The notes under the pieces are model-generated. The model was given only the letters and a program-made list of their open reading frames with translations, searched no databases and was not told where the DNA came from. From Propionibacteriales bacterium (GTDB lineage Bacteria; Actinomycetota; Actinomycetes; Propionibacteriales; Nocardioidaceae), in assembly GCA_026392465.1 (NCBI GenBank), contig JAPLCA010000008.1, positions 198,916 to 232,193 of the forward strand: a DNA stretch of 33,278 nucleotides. The letters are read 5' to 3'. Position numbers and translations under genes: made by a program. Each line of letters opens with the position of its first letter. Position 1 is the first letter of the stretch. This document shows positions 18,601 to 24,966 of the stretch, one piece after another.

Positions 18601-18950
18601 ACAAGGTCGTCGTGATGCTGTTCTCGACCCCCACCAACCTCGGCACCCACACGGTCGCGGCCGACGGCACGGTGCGGGTGAGGATCCCGCAGGGCGTGGA
18701 CCTCGGGCGGCACCGGATCGCGGTCTACGACGCCGCGTCGGGCGCCCTCCTCGCCTGGCAGGCCATCACGGTCGTCGACGCCGCCGGAGGCACAGGGACC
18801 GGCGTCGGCTCCGGCGGCGGCGCGAGCCTGCCCGACACGGGCACCCCCGTCGATGCGCAGCTCATCGGCCTCGGCGCTGCCCTGCTCCTCGTCGGTGCCG
18901 GGGCGATCGGCTACCGCGCCCGTCGGCGGCCCAAGCACCGGGTGGGCTGA
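15693..18950 (+). CDS. LPXTG-anchored surface protein with RCC1-like and Ig-like repeats
   Basis: 1085-residue cell-wall protein. It has a signal peptide (MRFGSRRTTAVVAAGVVAVAGLVVV, then PSQAA). An RCC1-like beta-propeller region follows (about 35-340; repeats such as VVALTDRQEVHFYGS, VLGVVTASGDVTTWN and VVRCEDGSVEAFGRSG). Six Ig-like repeats of about 95 residues run from about 355 to 915, each with a G.tLt....f.d...v...W..dG pattern. A Pro/Thr linker (TPPTTPPTTPPGGG) and one more beta domain follow. The sorting signal is LPDTG at 1046-1050 with a membrane segment and RARRRPKHRVG tail, so a sortase should link it to the wall; none is in this window. Start ATG 15693 has GGAAGGAC 5 bases upstream. 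Adhesion or ligand binding is likely but unproven. Codon use in the second Ig repeat differs from its neighbours. Confidence 0.9.
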   Translation: MRFGSRRTTAVVAAGVVAVAGLVVVAAPSQAALPTSGDRIAHWSAVADPEGGSSVVQRADIPAPSGQRFTEVLPLTNVDNVVALTDRQEVHFYGSANLNVPAGLDGSTVRDVDVSGPVLGVVTASGDVTTWNRFGGDQPAPQPPADLCPATQLSVGGTVDFAVVRCEDGSVEAFGRSGVRWSVPADLPEVTEVRGGFLSGAAGPIVRVLTKDQKVLQWTPSSSTAPVTASENPVTQGKQVASLTTATALTASGAFLDLGINDQLAPTRPVRRGGATPALLAKPLAHVAVADTGAGQYLTRDGEFDGWSPDTGVMIELRKLPSRLSGASLVSVGTASGHSAVIVADTAAPEGPKVTAPSQVSGATNGAARPGDTLTGKAATFDPASDDVTTQWLVDGKPVAGTQDQPTFAVTSAQVGSTIAFRTSAAFPDSGDPVVSDSSAVTVVKAEGPSVVKVSAVEGFGAPDVSVKGTFASFSEEPEDREAYWLVDGEKVAGQGTPDAKELLLTEDMVGKKVQFVTVGYFADDVEVESVSEPLTVRVKLVEVSPPTVEGTPEVGSTLKVAKPAVFNDDSPDVTISHKWYRDFVTVVGEGDTYTLTKDDVGSTIYYSAEAIRPGEAFPAYSFDFTGIGPVTKAALTITGLPVIEGDAVVGKTLTAAPAPSSDEDATVAFQWFADGQPIDSATERTLVLTEALVGKPVTVRQTVSRDGATEPGADLAQATSEPRTVRAKPVDLAVTKPATVEGKRIVGQTVTGSPATFSDPEASVTSYWMVDGKRTTATGTTLTLTAEHVGASIRYVSVAERAEDDATAESVSEGQVGPVLAQVAVKTATKLSGTAQVGKTLTATPATFTGGEVTVDGSWWADGKKLDQGGLNLPLTAELEGAVITFRATASRSVDGVDEQKTSDASSRKVAAADTSTPPTTPPTTPPGGGTDPKPPAAGQPSTDIVQGSTTVERGDVLTLRLSPRRAGDKVVVMLFSTPTNLGTHTVAADGTVRVRIPQGVDLGRHRIAVYDAASGALLAWQAITVVDAAGGTGTGVGSGGGASLPDTGTPVDAQLIGLGAALLLVGAGAIGYRARRRPKHRVG

Positions 18951-18964
18951 CGTCGGACGTCAGT

Positions 18965-18992
18965 GGGTGGCGGGTCGAGCGGCCCGCCACCC
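18965..18992 (+). terminator. Terminator hairpin of the LPDTG surface protein gene
   Basis: Arms GGGTGGCGGG (18965-18974) and CCCGCCACCC (18983-18992) pair perfectly; two further inner pairs (one G-U) leave a 4-base loop. It starts 15 bases after the stop codon. Confidence 0.7.
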
Positions 18993-19013
18993 GTCGGCGT
19001 CCCCAGCCAGGAA

Positions 19014-19031
19014 GTGTCACCTCCGTGACAG
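19014..19031. promoter_or_regulatory. Palindromic operator candidate, copy 3 (weaker)
   Basis: GTGTCACCTCCGTGACAG keeps the TGTCAC/GTGACA arms, but the outer pair is not T/A as in the other copies. It stands 102 bases before the ATG of the interrupted paralog, just after the terminator of the surface protein gene. Confidence 0.55.
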
Positions 19032-19133
19032 GTCTCGGGTACTCGGCGGGGCCCCGGGTGGTCCCGGCGCTGGACTCCTGCCGGCTCGTCGTCGATCTTC
19101 GGATCATCAGTGACGAGCGGAGGAGACCTTCTC

Positions 19134-19766
19134 ATGCACACGTGCACGAAGCGGGCCGTCTCAGCGGCGGCATTGGTGCTGTCGGTGGGCATCGCTTCTC
19201 CGGCCTGGGCTGGGGGCTACGAGGTCGTCGTGGGAGGAAGCGTCTCGGCGTCCGACCACCCCGTCACCGCGACGAGCGTCGCGTCCCCTCAGTGGGTCTA
19301 CGAGAAACCGAGCGGTTCCATCCTCAGCATGGCGTGCTCCAGCACACGCCTCGACCTGACGGTCCGGTCGGGCGCGAGCTCCGGTGCGTTCGCCCTCGCG
19401 CCAGGCGGGTCGAGCGCCGGCGGCAGCGGGCCGTTCAGTGTCATCAGCCATACCCACGTCGGGACCTGGCAGCTCGACCTCACGGGGTCCGCGACGGCAG
19501 GTAGTACCGACGTCGTCGACGGGGTGCTGCGGCACGTGCGGGTCGATCATGCGAACGCGGCCTGCAGGTTCTCGGTCGTCGGCGAGGCCCGTGTGCGCTT
19601 CCACGAGGCGACATAGCGTCTCGAGGTCGTCGAGAGAGGACGCTCAGGGTGGTTGCGTCAGATCGGTGTCGTCGGATGCCTGGGTCAGATCCGTGAGGGT
19701 GGGGTGGTCGACTGGCGGGTCACGTTCGACCTCGCCTCGCCGGACGGTGTGATCACGGTCAGGTAA
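19134..19766 (+). pseudogene. Secreted four-Cys-family paralog interrupted by an in-frame TAG
   Basis: First of five related secreted-protein genes. ATG 19134 has Shine-Dalgarno GGAGGAG (19119-19125) and encodes a signal peptide ending ASPAWA, then GGYEVVVGGSVSASDHPVTATS, as in the paralogs. After codon 160 (VRFHEAT) a TAG at 19614-19616 replaces the conserved Gln of the family's EATQ motif. The same frame then continues to a TAA at 19764, encoding RLEVVERGR...VVGCLGQIREGG...LASPDGVITVR, which matches the paralog C-terminus. Full length would be 210 codons, as in the intact copies, so a single CAG-to-TAG change explains it. The second family cysteine is also missing. It is either a young pseudogene, a readthrough gene or a sequencing error. 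The truncated 160-residue product would lack the last beta region. Confidence 0.82.
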
Positions 19767-19805
19767 GTGTGGCCTGCTTGGATGCGATGGGGCGCACCCT
19801 CTGGC

Positions 19806-20849
19806 TCACGGAGTCCTGTCCGGGAACGGAAGCTCCTCAGGCACGGGCCGGATCCGCGGGTTGTACGGCTGGTTGAGGTCGTCCGGGCACTTCGGGCCCA
19901 GGGTCTTCGGCGAGGTGCCGGGCGCCGGCGGGATGGAGCGCCCCGTGCCCTCCTCGTAGAACTGGCAGCCGAGAGATCCGATCCTCAGCGACAGCGGGTT
20001 GCCCGCACCGGAGATCGCGGTGGTCAAGAGAGGGGAGATGTCGTCACCGGAGGCGGTCGTGCAGCCTCGGAAACGCGGCACATCGATGGTTCCGTCGAGC
20101 TGTCCCCCCTGCAGTGCGACGAAGCTGGTCGACGGATCGAAGTCCGTCACCGACGGCGGCGGGGGTTCCCCGACAGGGAAGCTGGAAGGGCGGCTAGCGG
20201 TCGCGATGCGCGCGTCGGGCGCGAGGCATCCTTCGCCGAGGCGTACATCCTGGCCGTCGACCTCCACAGATCGCACCGCCACGTCGACCGTGGCGGAGAA
20301 CTCCGTCGACGGGTAGAACTCCGTGGTGCCTCTCGAGGAATTCACGAGATGGAGGTAGAACGGGATGGGCAAGTCGGAGCTGTCCCGCTTCTGGCTGATC
20401 TGCAAGACGACCGTCGCGGGAATCGCGCCGAAGGCGACCGTCCGGACGGAGATGCGTGGAGACTGCCCGTAGTTGTGACGAGAGCCTCGGGGGGAGACGA
20501 AGTGCGCCCACACATCGACGGTGGAGTCATTGCCGCCCGCATCGTTCTGGCTCACGGTGAAGGCCGAGTTGGCGGCTAGGAGGCCGATGGGGACGCGAGC
20601 CCACTGCTTCGAAGCGGACGACCCGGTCATGCCCGTTTGCATGACGTTCATCCCCGTGAAGTCCTCCTGCACGTTCGGGGTGCTCTCGCAGGTACCGGGC
20701 GCCCACGCGAAGGGTCGGCATTCGGCGTAGGGCAGACCGGGATACCACGTACCCGGTCGCTGGGGCTTCTCTTCGGCGGAGGAGGAACCGCTGATCAGCA
20801 CGAGGGCCAACGCGCAGCTCAGCACGGCGAACGGAAGGCGCACTCTCAT
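19806..20849 (-). CDS. Secreted protein of unknown function, six cysteines in mature part
   Basis: 347-residue exported protein that I do not recognise. ATG 20849 gives a clear signal peptide (MRVRLPFAVLSCALALVLISG, cleavage probably after SSSA); the upstream open frame has no such feature. The mature part contains six cysteines (AEC, GTC, EGC, RGC, LGC, PKC), which suggests three disulfides. Segments such as TVDVWAHFVSPRGS, SPRISVRTVAFGAIPATVVLQIS, FYLHLVNSSRGTTEFYPSTEFSATVDVAV look like beta strands, so a beta-sandwich is plausible. The tail is Pro-rich (SIPPAPGTSPKTLGPKCPDD, then RPVPEELPFPD). It has no membrane anchor or lipobox. It converges with the interrupted paralog (39-base gap) and has a regulatory palindrome 73 bases upstream of its start, tying it to the surrounding secreted-protein genes. 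Confidence 0.78.
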   Translation of the reverse strand: MRVRLPFAVLSCALALVLISGSSSAEEKPQRPGTWYPGLPYAECRPFAWAPGTCESTPNVQEDFTGMNVMQTGMTGSSASKQWARVPIGLLAANSAFTVSQNDAGGNDSTVDVWAHFVSPRGSRHNYGQSPRISVRTVAFGAIPATVVLQISQKRDSSDLPIPFYLHLVNSSRGTTEFYPSTEFSATVDVAVRSVEVDGQDVRLGEGCLAPDARIATASRPSSFPVGEPPPPSVTDFDPSTSFVALQGGQLDGTIDVPRFRGCTTASGDDISPLLTTAISGAGNPLSLRIGSLGCQFYEEGTGRSIPPAPGTSPKTLGPKCPDDLNQPYNPRIRPVPEELPFPDRTP

Positions 20850-20922
20850 CCCGACAGCGTCGACGTCAGTGGTCCCGCGGGTCAAGCACGAAGGGTCGTA
20901 GCAGCACTGTCCGGATGGAGGA

Positions 20923-20940
20923 TTGTCATCCGCATGACAA
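20923..20940. promoter_or_regulatory. Palindromic operator candidate, copy 4
   Basis: TTGTCATCCGCATGACAA, perfect 7-base arms around 4 bases. It lies 73 bases before the ATG of the 347-residue secreted protein (minus strand), in the 379-base divergent region that also contains copy 5 and the nested hairpin. I see no gene in the region between 20941 and 21092. Confidence 0.75.
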
Positions 20941-21092
20941 GTTGCCGGTGATCCTCCGGGCCGGGCCGGGGCGCGACGCGCAGAACCATCACATCCCCCT
21001 CGCGCCGCGGTCGGTGCTGTCGTCATCGTCGCGCCGGTTCACTCCGCGGAGACATCGTCGCGCTGGTGCGGGACGCGGCCGATCGAGAGAAA

Positions 21093-21110
21093 TTGTCACG
21101 CGCATGCCAA
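21093..21110. promoter_or_regulatory. Palindromic operator candidate, copy 5
   Basis: TTGTCACGCGCATGCCAA has one mismatch between arms (C for A in the right half). It lies 118 bases before the ATG of the first intact paralog (plus strand) and about 150 bases from copy 4, so the divergent genes each have their own copy. Confidence 0.65.
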
Positions 21111-21161
21111 TCTTTCGACCGATCCGAGCCGCGTCGGGGCGGGGGTGTTGCGGACAGTGGG

Positions 21162-21217
21162 CGATCTGTGGAGCCATGAGGTCGTGACCGCGGTCACATG
21201 ACCTCATCGGCAGATCG
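21162..21217 (+). promoter_or_regulatory. Nested hairpin in the leader of the first intact paralog
   Basis: An outer stem (CGATCTG 21162-21168 with CAGATCG 21211-21217) encloses a middle stem (ATGAGGTC 21176-21183 with GACCTCAT 21200-21207). Inside is a perfect 14-bp palindrome GTGACCGCGGTCAC (21184-21197). The structure ends at the GGAAGGA ribosome site, so it could control translation or mRNA stability. The inner palindrome alone could instead bind a dimeric regulator. Confidence 0.5.
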
Positions 21218-21228
21218 GAAGGAACACC

Positions 21229-21864
21229 ATGAAGATCAAGCACGCAGCCATCGGCACCGCCGCCCTCGCTCTCGCAGGAGTCGCGGCGGCTGGTCCGGCG
21301 CTCGCCACCGGCAGCTCCTACACCGTCGCGGTCGGCGGCAGCTCCGCGGCCGGGACCCACAACATCACTGCTGCGTCGACGGGATCGCTCAGCTTCGCGG
21401 TCCCCACCCTCAGCATGAGCTGCACCAGCGCGGCCGTCCCGTCGTCGCCGGCCTCGACCGTGGCCTCGGGCACCGGCGTGGTCGACATCGCCGCCATCAA
21501 CAAGATCAACTTCACCGGTTGCACGGGCCCTGGTGGTGCCCTGACGGTCACCACCAGCGGCTCCTGGAAGCTGCACGGCACCAGCGCCGCCACCAGCGGC
21601 TCGTCCGACGTCGTGAGCGGCCACGTGGAGAACATCACGGCCGTCGTCTCGAACGCCGTCTGCCGCTTCACCGTCACCGGCTCCGCCACCGGCAGCTTCA
21701 ACGAGGCCAACCAGCAGCTCAGCGTCAACGAGACCGGGTTCACCGGCAACCTCAAGGTCTCCAACGTGACCGGCTGCCTCGGCCAGGTGCAGAACGGCCA
21801 GTCCGCGAACTTCACCGGCAACTTCCAGGTGACGTCGCCCGACGGCGCCATCAACGTCAGCTGA
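21229..21864 (+). CDS. Secreted four-Cys-family protein (intact paralog 1)
   Basis: 211-residue exported protein; function unknown. The signal peptide is MKIKHAAIGTAALALAGVAA, with cleavage near GPALA. The mature part starts TGSSYTVAVGGSSAAGTHNITAAS, the family hallmark. Four cysteines are conserved across the family (MSCTS, TGCTG, AVCRF, TGCLG) and probably form two disulfides. Further family blocks are TSGSSDVVSGHVENI, NETGFTGNLKVSNVTGCLGQVQNGQ and the C-terminal TSPDGAINVS. It is Thr/Ser/Gly-rich with alternating hydrophobic residues, so an all-beta fold is likely. There is no anchor, so it should be released or held non-covalently. Start ATG 21229 has GGAAGGA 5 bases upstream. It has its own terminator and stands apart from the other three intact copies. 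Copy 5 of the palindrome and a leader hairpin precede it. Confidence 0.85.
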   Translation: MKIKHAAIGTAALALAGVAAAGPALATGSSYTVAVGGSSAAGTHNITAASTGSLSFAVPTLSMSCTSAAVPSSPASTVASGTGVVDIAAINKINFTGCTGPGGALTVTTSGSWKLHGTSAATSGSSDVVSGHVENITAVVSNAVCRFTVTGSATGSFNEANQQLSVNETGFTGNLKVSNVTGCLGQVQNGQSANFTGNFQVTSPDGAINVS

Positions 21865-21889
21865 ACCTGACGGACTCGCCAGGGACGGC

Positions 21890-21920
21890 GGGTGGGGTCG
21901 GGCGAACCCCGGCCTCACCC
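21890..21920 (+). terminator. Terminator hairpin after intact paralog 1
   Basis: A 13-bp stem with two G-U pairs (arms 21890-21902 and 21908-21920, loop of 5) lies 25 bases after the stop codon. Confidence 0.6.
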
Positions 21921-22044
21921 GTATCCCCACGGGGCGTGGAGCACGCGCTCGACGCCTCCCCAGCACGTCTGAGAACTCACGGCTCGACCTCCGCGTCGCG
22001 GTCCGCGCAGCGGCCCAGGGGCGCCCACCTCCCAAGGAGTACAC

Positions 22045-22680
22045 ATGACCACCACCCCCACCGCCCGCTGGCGCAAGCGCGCTGCCGTGGCAGCCACCGG
22101 CGCAGCCGTCGCGCTCGTCCCCCTGGCGGCGCACGCCGCCACGATCGTCACGATCAACTACGACGCCCAGGGCACCTCGCACATCGCGAAGACCAACTCC
22201 GACGTCGCGCTCGGACCCACCACGCTGCGCACGGACCTGGACATCGACACCGGTGACTTCACCGGCTCGCTGCCCCTGCCCGGCACCTCGACCGAGTTCA
22301 AGATCGCCGGCTTCCTGCCCGTCAAGGCGAACGTCGACTTCGTCGAGGCGGCCCCGCTGACCGGCAACATCAACCTGACGCAGACGCAGGCGCAGGTCAG
22401 CTCCACCGCGACGTACTACGTCAAGCTGTCGAACATCAAGGTCGCCGGCTTCCCGACGTTCGCGGGCTCGAAGTGCCAGACGAAGGCGCCCGTGTCCATC
22501 CCCGTCGGCACGCGCCCGGACGAGGGCTTCGACCTCATCAACGGCGGCGAGCTCGTCGGCACCTACACGATCGGCAAGTTCGAGAACTGCGGCATCAACA
22601 CCCCGCTGATCAACAGCCTGGTGCCCGGCGCCGGCAACACCGTCGACATCACGGTGACGAACGGCGTCATCGCGGAGTAA
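22045..22680 (+). CDS. Secreted beta-rich protein, unrelated to the four-Cys family
   Basis: 211-residue exported protein that I do not recognise. The signal peptide is MTTTPTARWRKRAAVAATGA with cleavage after AAHA. The mature part has many short alternating hydrophobic stretches (ATIVTINYDAQGTSHIAKTN, TEFKIAGFLPVKANVDFVEA, ATYYVKLSNIKVAGF), consistent with a beta-barrel or beta-sandwich. Two cysteines (SKCQT, FENCG) could form one disulfide. Segments like FLPVKANVDF and GSLPLPGTSTEFKIAG recall actinobacterial secreted proteins thought to bind lipids, but this is a weak impression. ATG 22045 has AAGGAG 5 bases upstream. It is bounded by hairpins on both sides, so it is probably transcribed alone. 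No copy of the 18-bp palindrome is seen in its upstream region. Confidence 0.82.
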   Translation: MTTTPTARWRKRAAVAATGAAVALVPLAAHAATIVTINYDAQGTSHIAKTNSDVALGPTTLRTDLDIDTGDFTGSLPLPGTSTEFKIAGFLPVKANVDFVEAAPLTGNINLTQTQAQVSSTATYYVKLSNIKVAGFPTFAGSKCQTKAPVSIPVGTRPDEGFDLINGGELVGTYTIGKFENCGINTPLINSLVPGAGNTVDITVTNGVIAE

Positions 22681-22696
22681 TCCCGTTCCGCCCAGA

Positions 22697-22728
22697 TCGG
22701 CCCCGCGTCACGTCCGACGCGGGGCCGA
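22697..22728 (+). terminator. Terminator hairpin after the 22045-22680 gene
   Basis: Perfect 13-bp stem (22697-22709 with 22716-22728, loop of 6), starting 16 bases after the stop codon. It separates this gene from the downstream paralog trio, whose first start codon is only 34 bases beyond it. Confidence 0.75.
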
Positions 22729-22762
22729 CCTGCTCCGGAACTGCTCGAGAAGGAGAGTCCTC

Positions 22763-23410
22763 ATGGCCATCGCACGCACCGCACGCCGCACCATCCTGGC
22801 TGTTGCCGCCGCCCTCGCCCTCTCCGTCGGGGTCGGCCCGGCAACGGCGGCGGGGAACAGCGTCACCGTCGCTGTCGGCGGGTCCAGCGCCGAGGGGTCG
22901 CACGCGGTCACCGCTGTGTCGACCCGCGTCGAGATGGCGACGCAGACCTTCAGCTGGACATGCCAAAGAGCACAAGTTCCGGCGAGTCCGGTGTCCGAGG
23001 TCCCCTCCGGCACCTCCGTCACGGACGTGCTCACCGTGCGTGCCATGGCGTTCGTGGGGTGCTCGTGGCCGGGCGGCACGATGCCGACTGCACTGATCTC
23101 TCCCGCGACCTTCCGGGTCACGGGCCCGGCTACGTCGGGCAGCAGCGATGTCGTTCACGGCCGCATCGAGGGTTTTGCGATCAAGGGCAGCTACTCCATT
23201 TGTGACTTCACCGCCACCGGTTCTGTCAGAGCGACGCTCAAGGAGAGCACACAACAGCTGACGATCGACGAGTCCGACTTCACGGGGAACCTGGTGATCT
23301 CCCAGGTCCGGGGCTGTCTGCAGTTGGTGCAGGTGGGCCAGGCGATGAACCTCAGGACAACCCTGCAGCTCACCTCGCCCGACGGAGCGATCAACATCAG
23401 CGGCTCGTGA
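22763..23410 (+). CDS. Secreted four-Cys-family protein (intact paralog 2)
   Basis: 215-residue exported protein, first of a tandem trio. The signal peptide is MAIARTARRTILAVAAALAL, ending GPATAA. The mature part starts GNSVTVAVGGSSAEGSHAVTAVS. Cysteines are at FSWTCQR, AFVGCSW, YSICDF and VRGCLQ. Other family blocks are FRVTGPATSGSSDVVHGRIEG, ESTQQLTIDESDFTGNLVISQVRGCLQLVQVGQAMNL and TSPDGAINISGS. Compared with the others the GCLGQVQNG motif is changed to GCLQLVQVG. ATG 22763 has AAGGAG at 22750-22755. The 34-base gap after a strong terminator leaves little room for a full promoter, so either read-through or a promoter inside the terminator region is needed. Confidence 0.84.
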   Translation: MAIARTARRTILAVAAALALSVGVGPATAAGNSVTVAVGGSSAEGSHAVTAVSTRVEMATQTFSWTCQRAQVPASPVSEVPSGTSVTDVLTVRAMAFVGCSWPGGTMPTALISPATFRVTGPATSGSSDVVHGRIEGFAIKGSYSICDFTATGSVRATLKESTQQLTIDESDFTGNLVISQVRGCLQLVQVGQAMNLRTTLQLTSPDGAINISGS

Positions 23411-23423
23411 GACCGGACGGGCG

Positions 23424-23462
23424 CTCCCGATGTCGGGAGTACCGCTCGCGACCGCGGAGCGG
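23424..23462 (+). repeat. Two small inverted repeats between paralogs 2 and 3
   Basis: CTCCCGA (23424-23430) pairs with TCGGGAG (23433-23439), and CCGCTC (23442-23447) with GAGCGG (23457-23462). Both stems are short. They may be weak attenuators or processing sites within a tandem transcript. The gap between paralogs 3 and 4 keeps a related segment and a 12-bp palindrome GAGCGGCCGCTC. Confidence 0.35.
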
Positions 23463-23480
23463 CCTCGACGATCCATCTCA

Positions 23481-23510
23481 GTCCTGGAGGACTCATGACG
23501 TTCACGCGTA
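23481..23510 (+). repeat. Duplicated leader and start region, copy 1
   Basis: This stretch across the ribosome site and start of paralog 3 is identical to 24211-24240 at 29 of 30 bases (T versus A at the fifth base). The flanking leader also aligns loosely, including a shared CCGCGGAGCG. It marks a recent tandem duplication that included intergenic DNA. Confidence 0.7.
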
Positions 23511-24139
23511 CCCCGCGGCGGGCCTTCGGTGCCGTCGTGGCGCTTCTCGCCGTCGGCATCGGCCCGGCGGCCGCGACGGGGAACGGCTACCGGGTCGCGG
23601 TCGGCGGGAACTCGGCGACGGCTGCTCATCCCATGACCGCCGCGACGACGATGTCCGTGAACTGGGCGTCCCCGACGCTCACCTGGACCTGCACCTCGGC
23701 GACCGTGCGGGCCTCGGCTCTGGCCACGGCGCAGGCCGGGTACCCGGTCACGGACATCCTGCGGTTCCCGACGTTCGACTTCCGGGGCTGCACGTTCCCT
23801 GGGGGAGCCATGGCCACCACGACGGCTGGCGAGTGGCAGTTTCATGCCGAGGGACCAGCGACGTCCGGAGCGACGGACGTGGTGGAGGGCCACCTGGACC
23901 ACATCAGTCTCACGTGGAGGAACGCCGTCTGCTCGATCACCGTGAGCGGCCGTGCCGCCGCCTCCTTCGATGAAGCGACGCAGCAGCTCGTCATCGAGGA
24001 GTCAGGATTCACCGGCAACCTGAAGACATCAGGCGTCCTGGGGTGCCTGGGGCAGGTGAGGAATGGCCAACCCATCAACCTCTCGATGCGGCTGCAGCTC
24101 ACCTCGCCCGACGGCGCGATCAACATCAGCGGTTCCTGA
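23495..24139 (+). CDS. Secreted four-Cys-family protein (intact paralog 3)
   Basis: 214-residue exported protein, second of the tandem trio. The signal peptide MTFTRTPRRAFGAVVALLAV ends near GPAAA. The mature start is TGNGYRVAVGGNSATAAHPMTAAT. Cysteines are in LTWTCTS, FRGCTFPGG, AVCSITV and LGCLG. The block EATQQLVIEESGFTGNLKTSGVLGCLGQVRNGQPINL and the end TSPDGAINISGS follow the family pattern. It differs from the others in the middle (TATTMSVNWASPTL; TATAQAGYPVTDILRFPTFDF). ATG 23495 follows GGAGG with a 4-base gap. It sits 84 bases after paralog 2 and 85 before paralog 4, so the trio is probably co-transcribed. Confidence 0.85.
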   Translation: MTFTRTPRRAFGAVVALLAVGIGPAAATGNGYRVAVGGNSATAAHPMTAATTMSVNWASPTLTWTCTSATVRASALATAQAGYPVTDILRFPTFDFRGCTFPGGAMATTTAGEWQFHAEGPATSGATDVVEGHLDHISLTWRNAVCSITVSGRAAASFDEATQQLVIEESGFTGNLKTSGVLGCLGQVRNGQPINLSMRLQLTSPDGAINISGS

Positions 24140-24210
24140 GACCGAGCGGCCGCTCCCTGACCAGGGGTGCGCCACTCGAAACCGCGGAGCGACCTTCATC
24201 ATCACTCGCA

Positions 24211-24240
24211 GTCCAGGAGGACTCATGACGTTCACGCGTA
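24211..24240 (+). repeat. Duplicated leader and start region, copy 2
   Basis: Partner of 23481-23510; covers the ribosome site and first codons of paralog 4. Divergence begins right after the sixth codon, so both proteins start MTFTRN/MTFTRT. Confidence 0.7.
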
Positions 24241-24875
24241 ACTCGCCACGGGCACTCGCTGTTGCTGGCGCCCTTCTCGCCCTCGCCGTCGGCATCGGCC
24301 CAGCGGCTGCCACGGGGAACAGTGTCACGGTCGCCGTGGGCGGGTCCTCTGCGCCGGGATCCCACTCCATCACGGCCGCTACGTCCGAGGTGGTCTCATG
24401 GGCATCGCCGATCCTGGCCTGGAGCTGCACCCAGGCCAAGGTCCCGCCGAGTCCGGTGTCGGACGTCAGCTCGGGGTCGGGCGTGACCGACGTCCTGCAG
24501 ATCCGCGCGCTCCAGTTCGGGGGCTGCGTGTGGCCCTATGGTTCGATCTTGATCGAACTCACCACTCCGGCGTCCTTCCGCGTCACGGGTCCGGCCACGT
24601 CGGGCAGCAGTGACGTCGTCCAGGGTCGGATCGATGACGTCACCATCAGGGCAAAGAACGCGATCTGCGACTTCACGGTCAGCGGTTCCATGCGAGCGTC
24701 GCTGAACGAGGCCACGCAAAAGCTGGCCGTCGACGAGTCCGGCTTCACGGGCAACCTCGTGATCTCCCAGGTCAAGGGCTGCCTCGGCCAGGTGCAGAAC
24801 GGGCAGGCGATGAACCTCACCATGAATCTGCAGCTCACCTCGCCCGACGGAGCCATCAACATCAGCGGCTCGTGA
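24225..24875 (+). CDS. Secreted four-Cys-family protein (intact paralog 4)
   Basis: 216-residue exported protein, last of the tandem trio. ATG 24225 is chosen over upstream in-frame starts because it has GGAGG just upstream, shares its leader with paralog 3 and begins a signal peptide (MTFTRNSPRALAVAGALLAL, ending GPAAA). The mature part starts TGNSVTVAVGGSSAPGSHSITAATS. Cysteines are at 68, 101, 148 and 186. Gln165 in NEATQKL is the residue that is a TAG codon in the broken copy. FRVTGPATSGSSDVVQGRIDD and GNLVISQVKGCLGQVQNGQAMNL are nearly identical to paralog 2 at the protein level, whereas the start region is shared with paralog 3. That pattern suggests gene conversion within the array. 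Function unknown. Confidence 0.86.
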   Translation: MTFTRNSPRALAVAGALLALAVGIGPAAATGNSVTVAVGGSSAPGSHSITAATSEVVSWASPILAWSCTQAKVPPSPVSDVSSGSGVTDVLQIRALQFGGCVWPYGSILIELTTPASFRVTGPATSGSSDVVQGRIDDVTIRAKNAICDFTVSGSMRASLNEATQKLAVDESGFTGNLVISQVKGCLGQVQNGQAMNLTMNLQLTSPDGAINISGS

Positions 24876-24966
24876 GGCTTGAGGCCAGGCTGAGACGAGC
24901 TGTCGCCCGAAGCTAGAGGATGGCTCGTGGACGAAGGCTTCCCAGGCTGCTACGCATCGGTATCCT

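Noticed and set aside
24063..24875. Longer 270-codon reading of paralog 4
   Set aside because: The first 54 codons overlap the end of paralog 3 and carry no signal peptide; the ATG at 24225 has the ribosome site shared with paralog 3.
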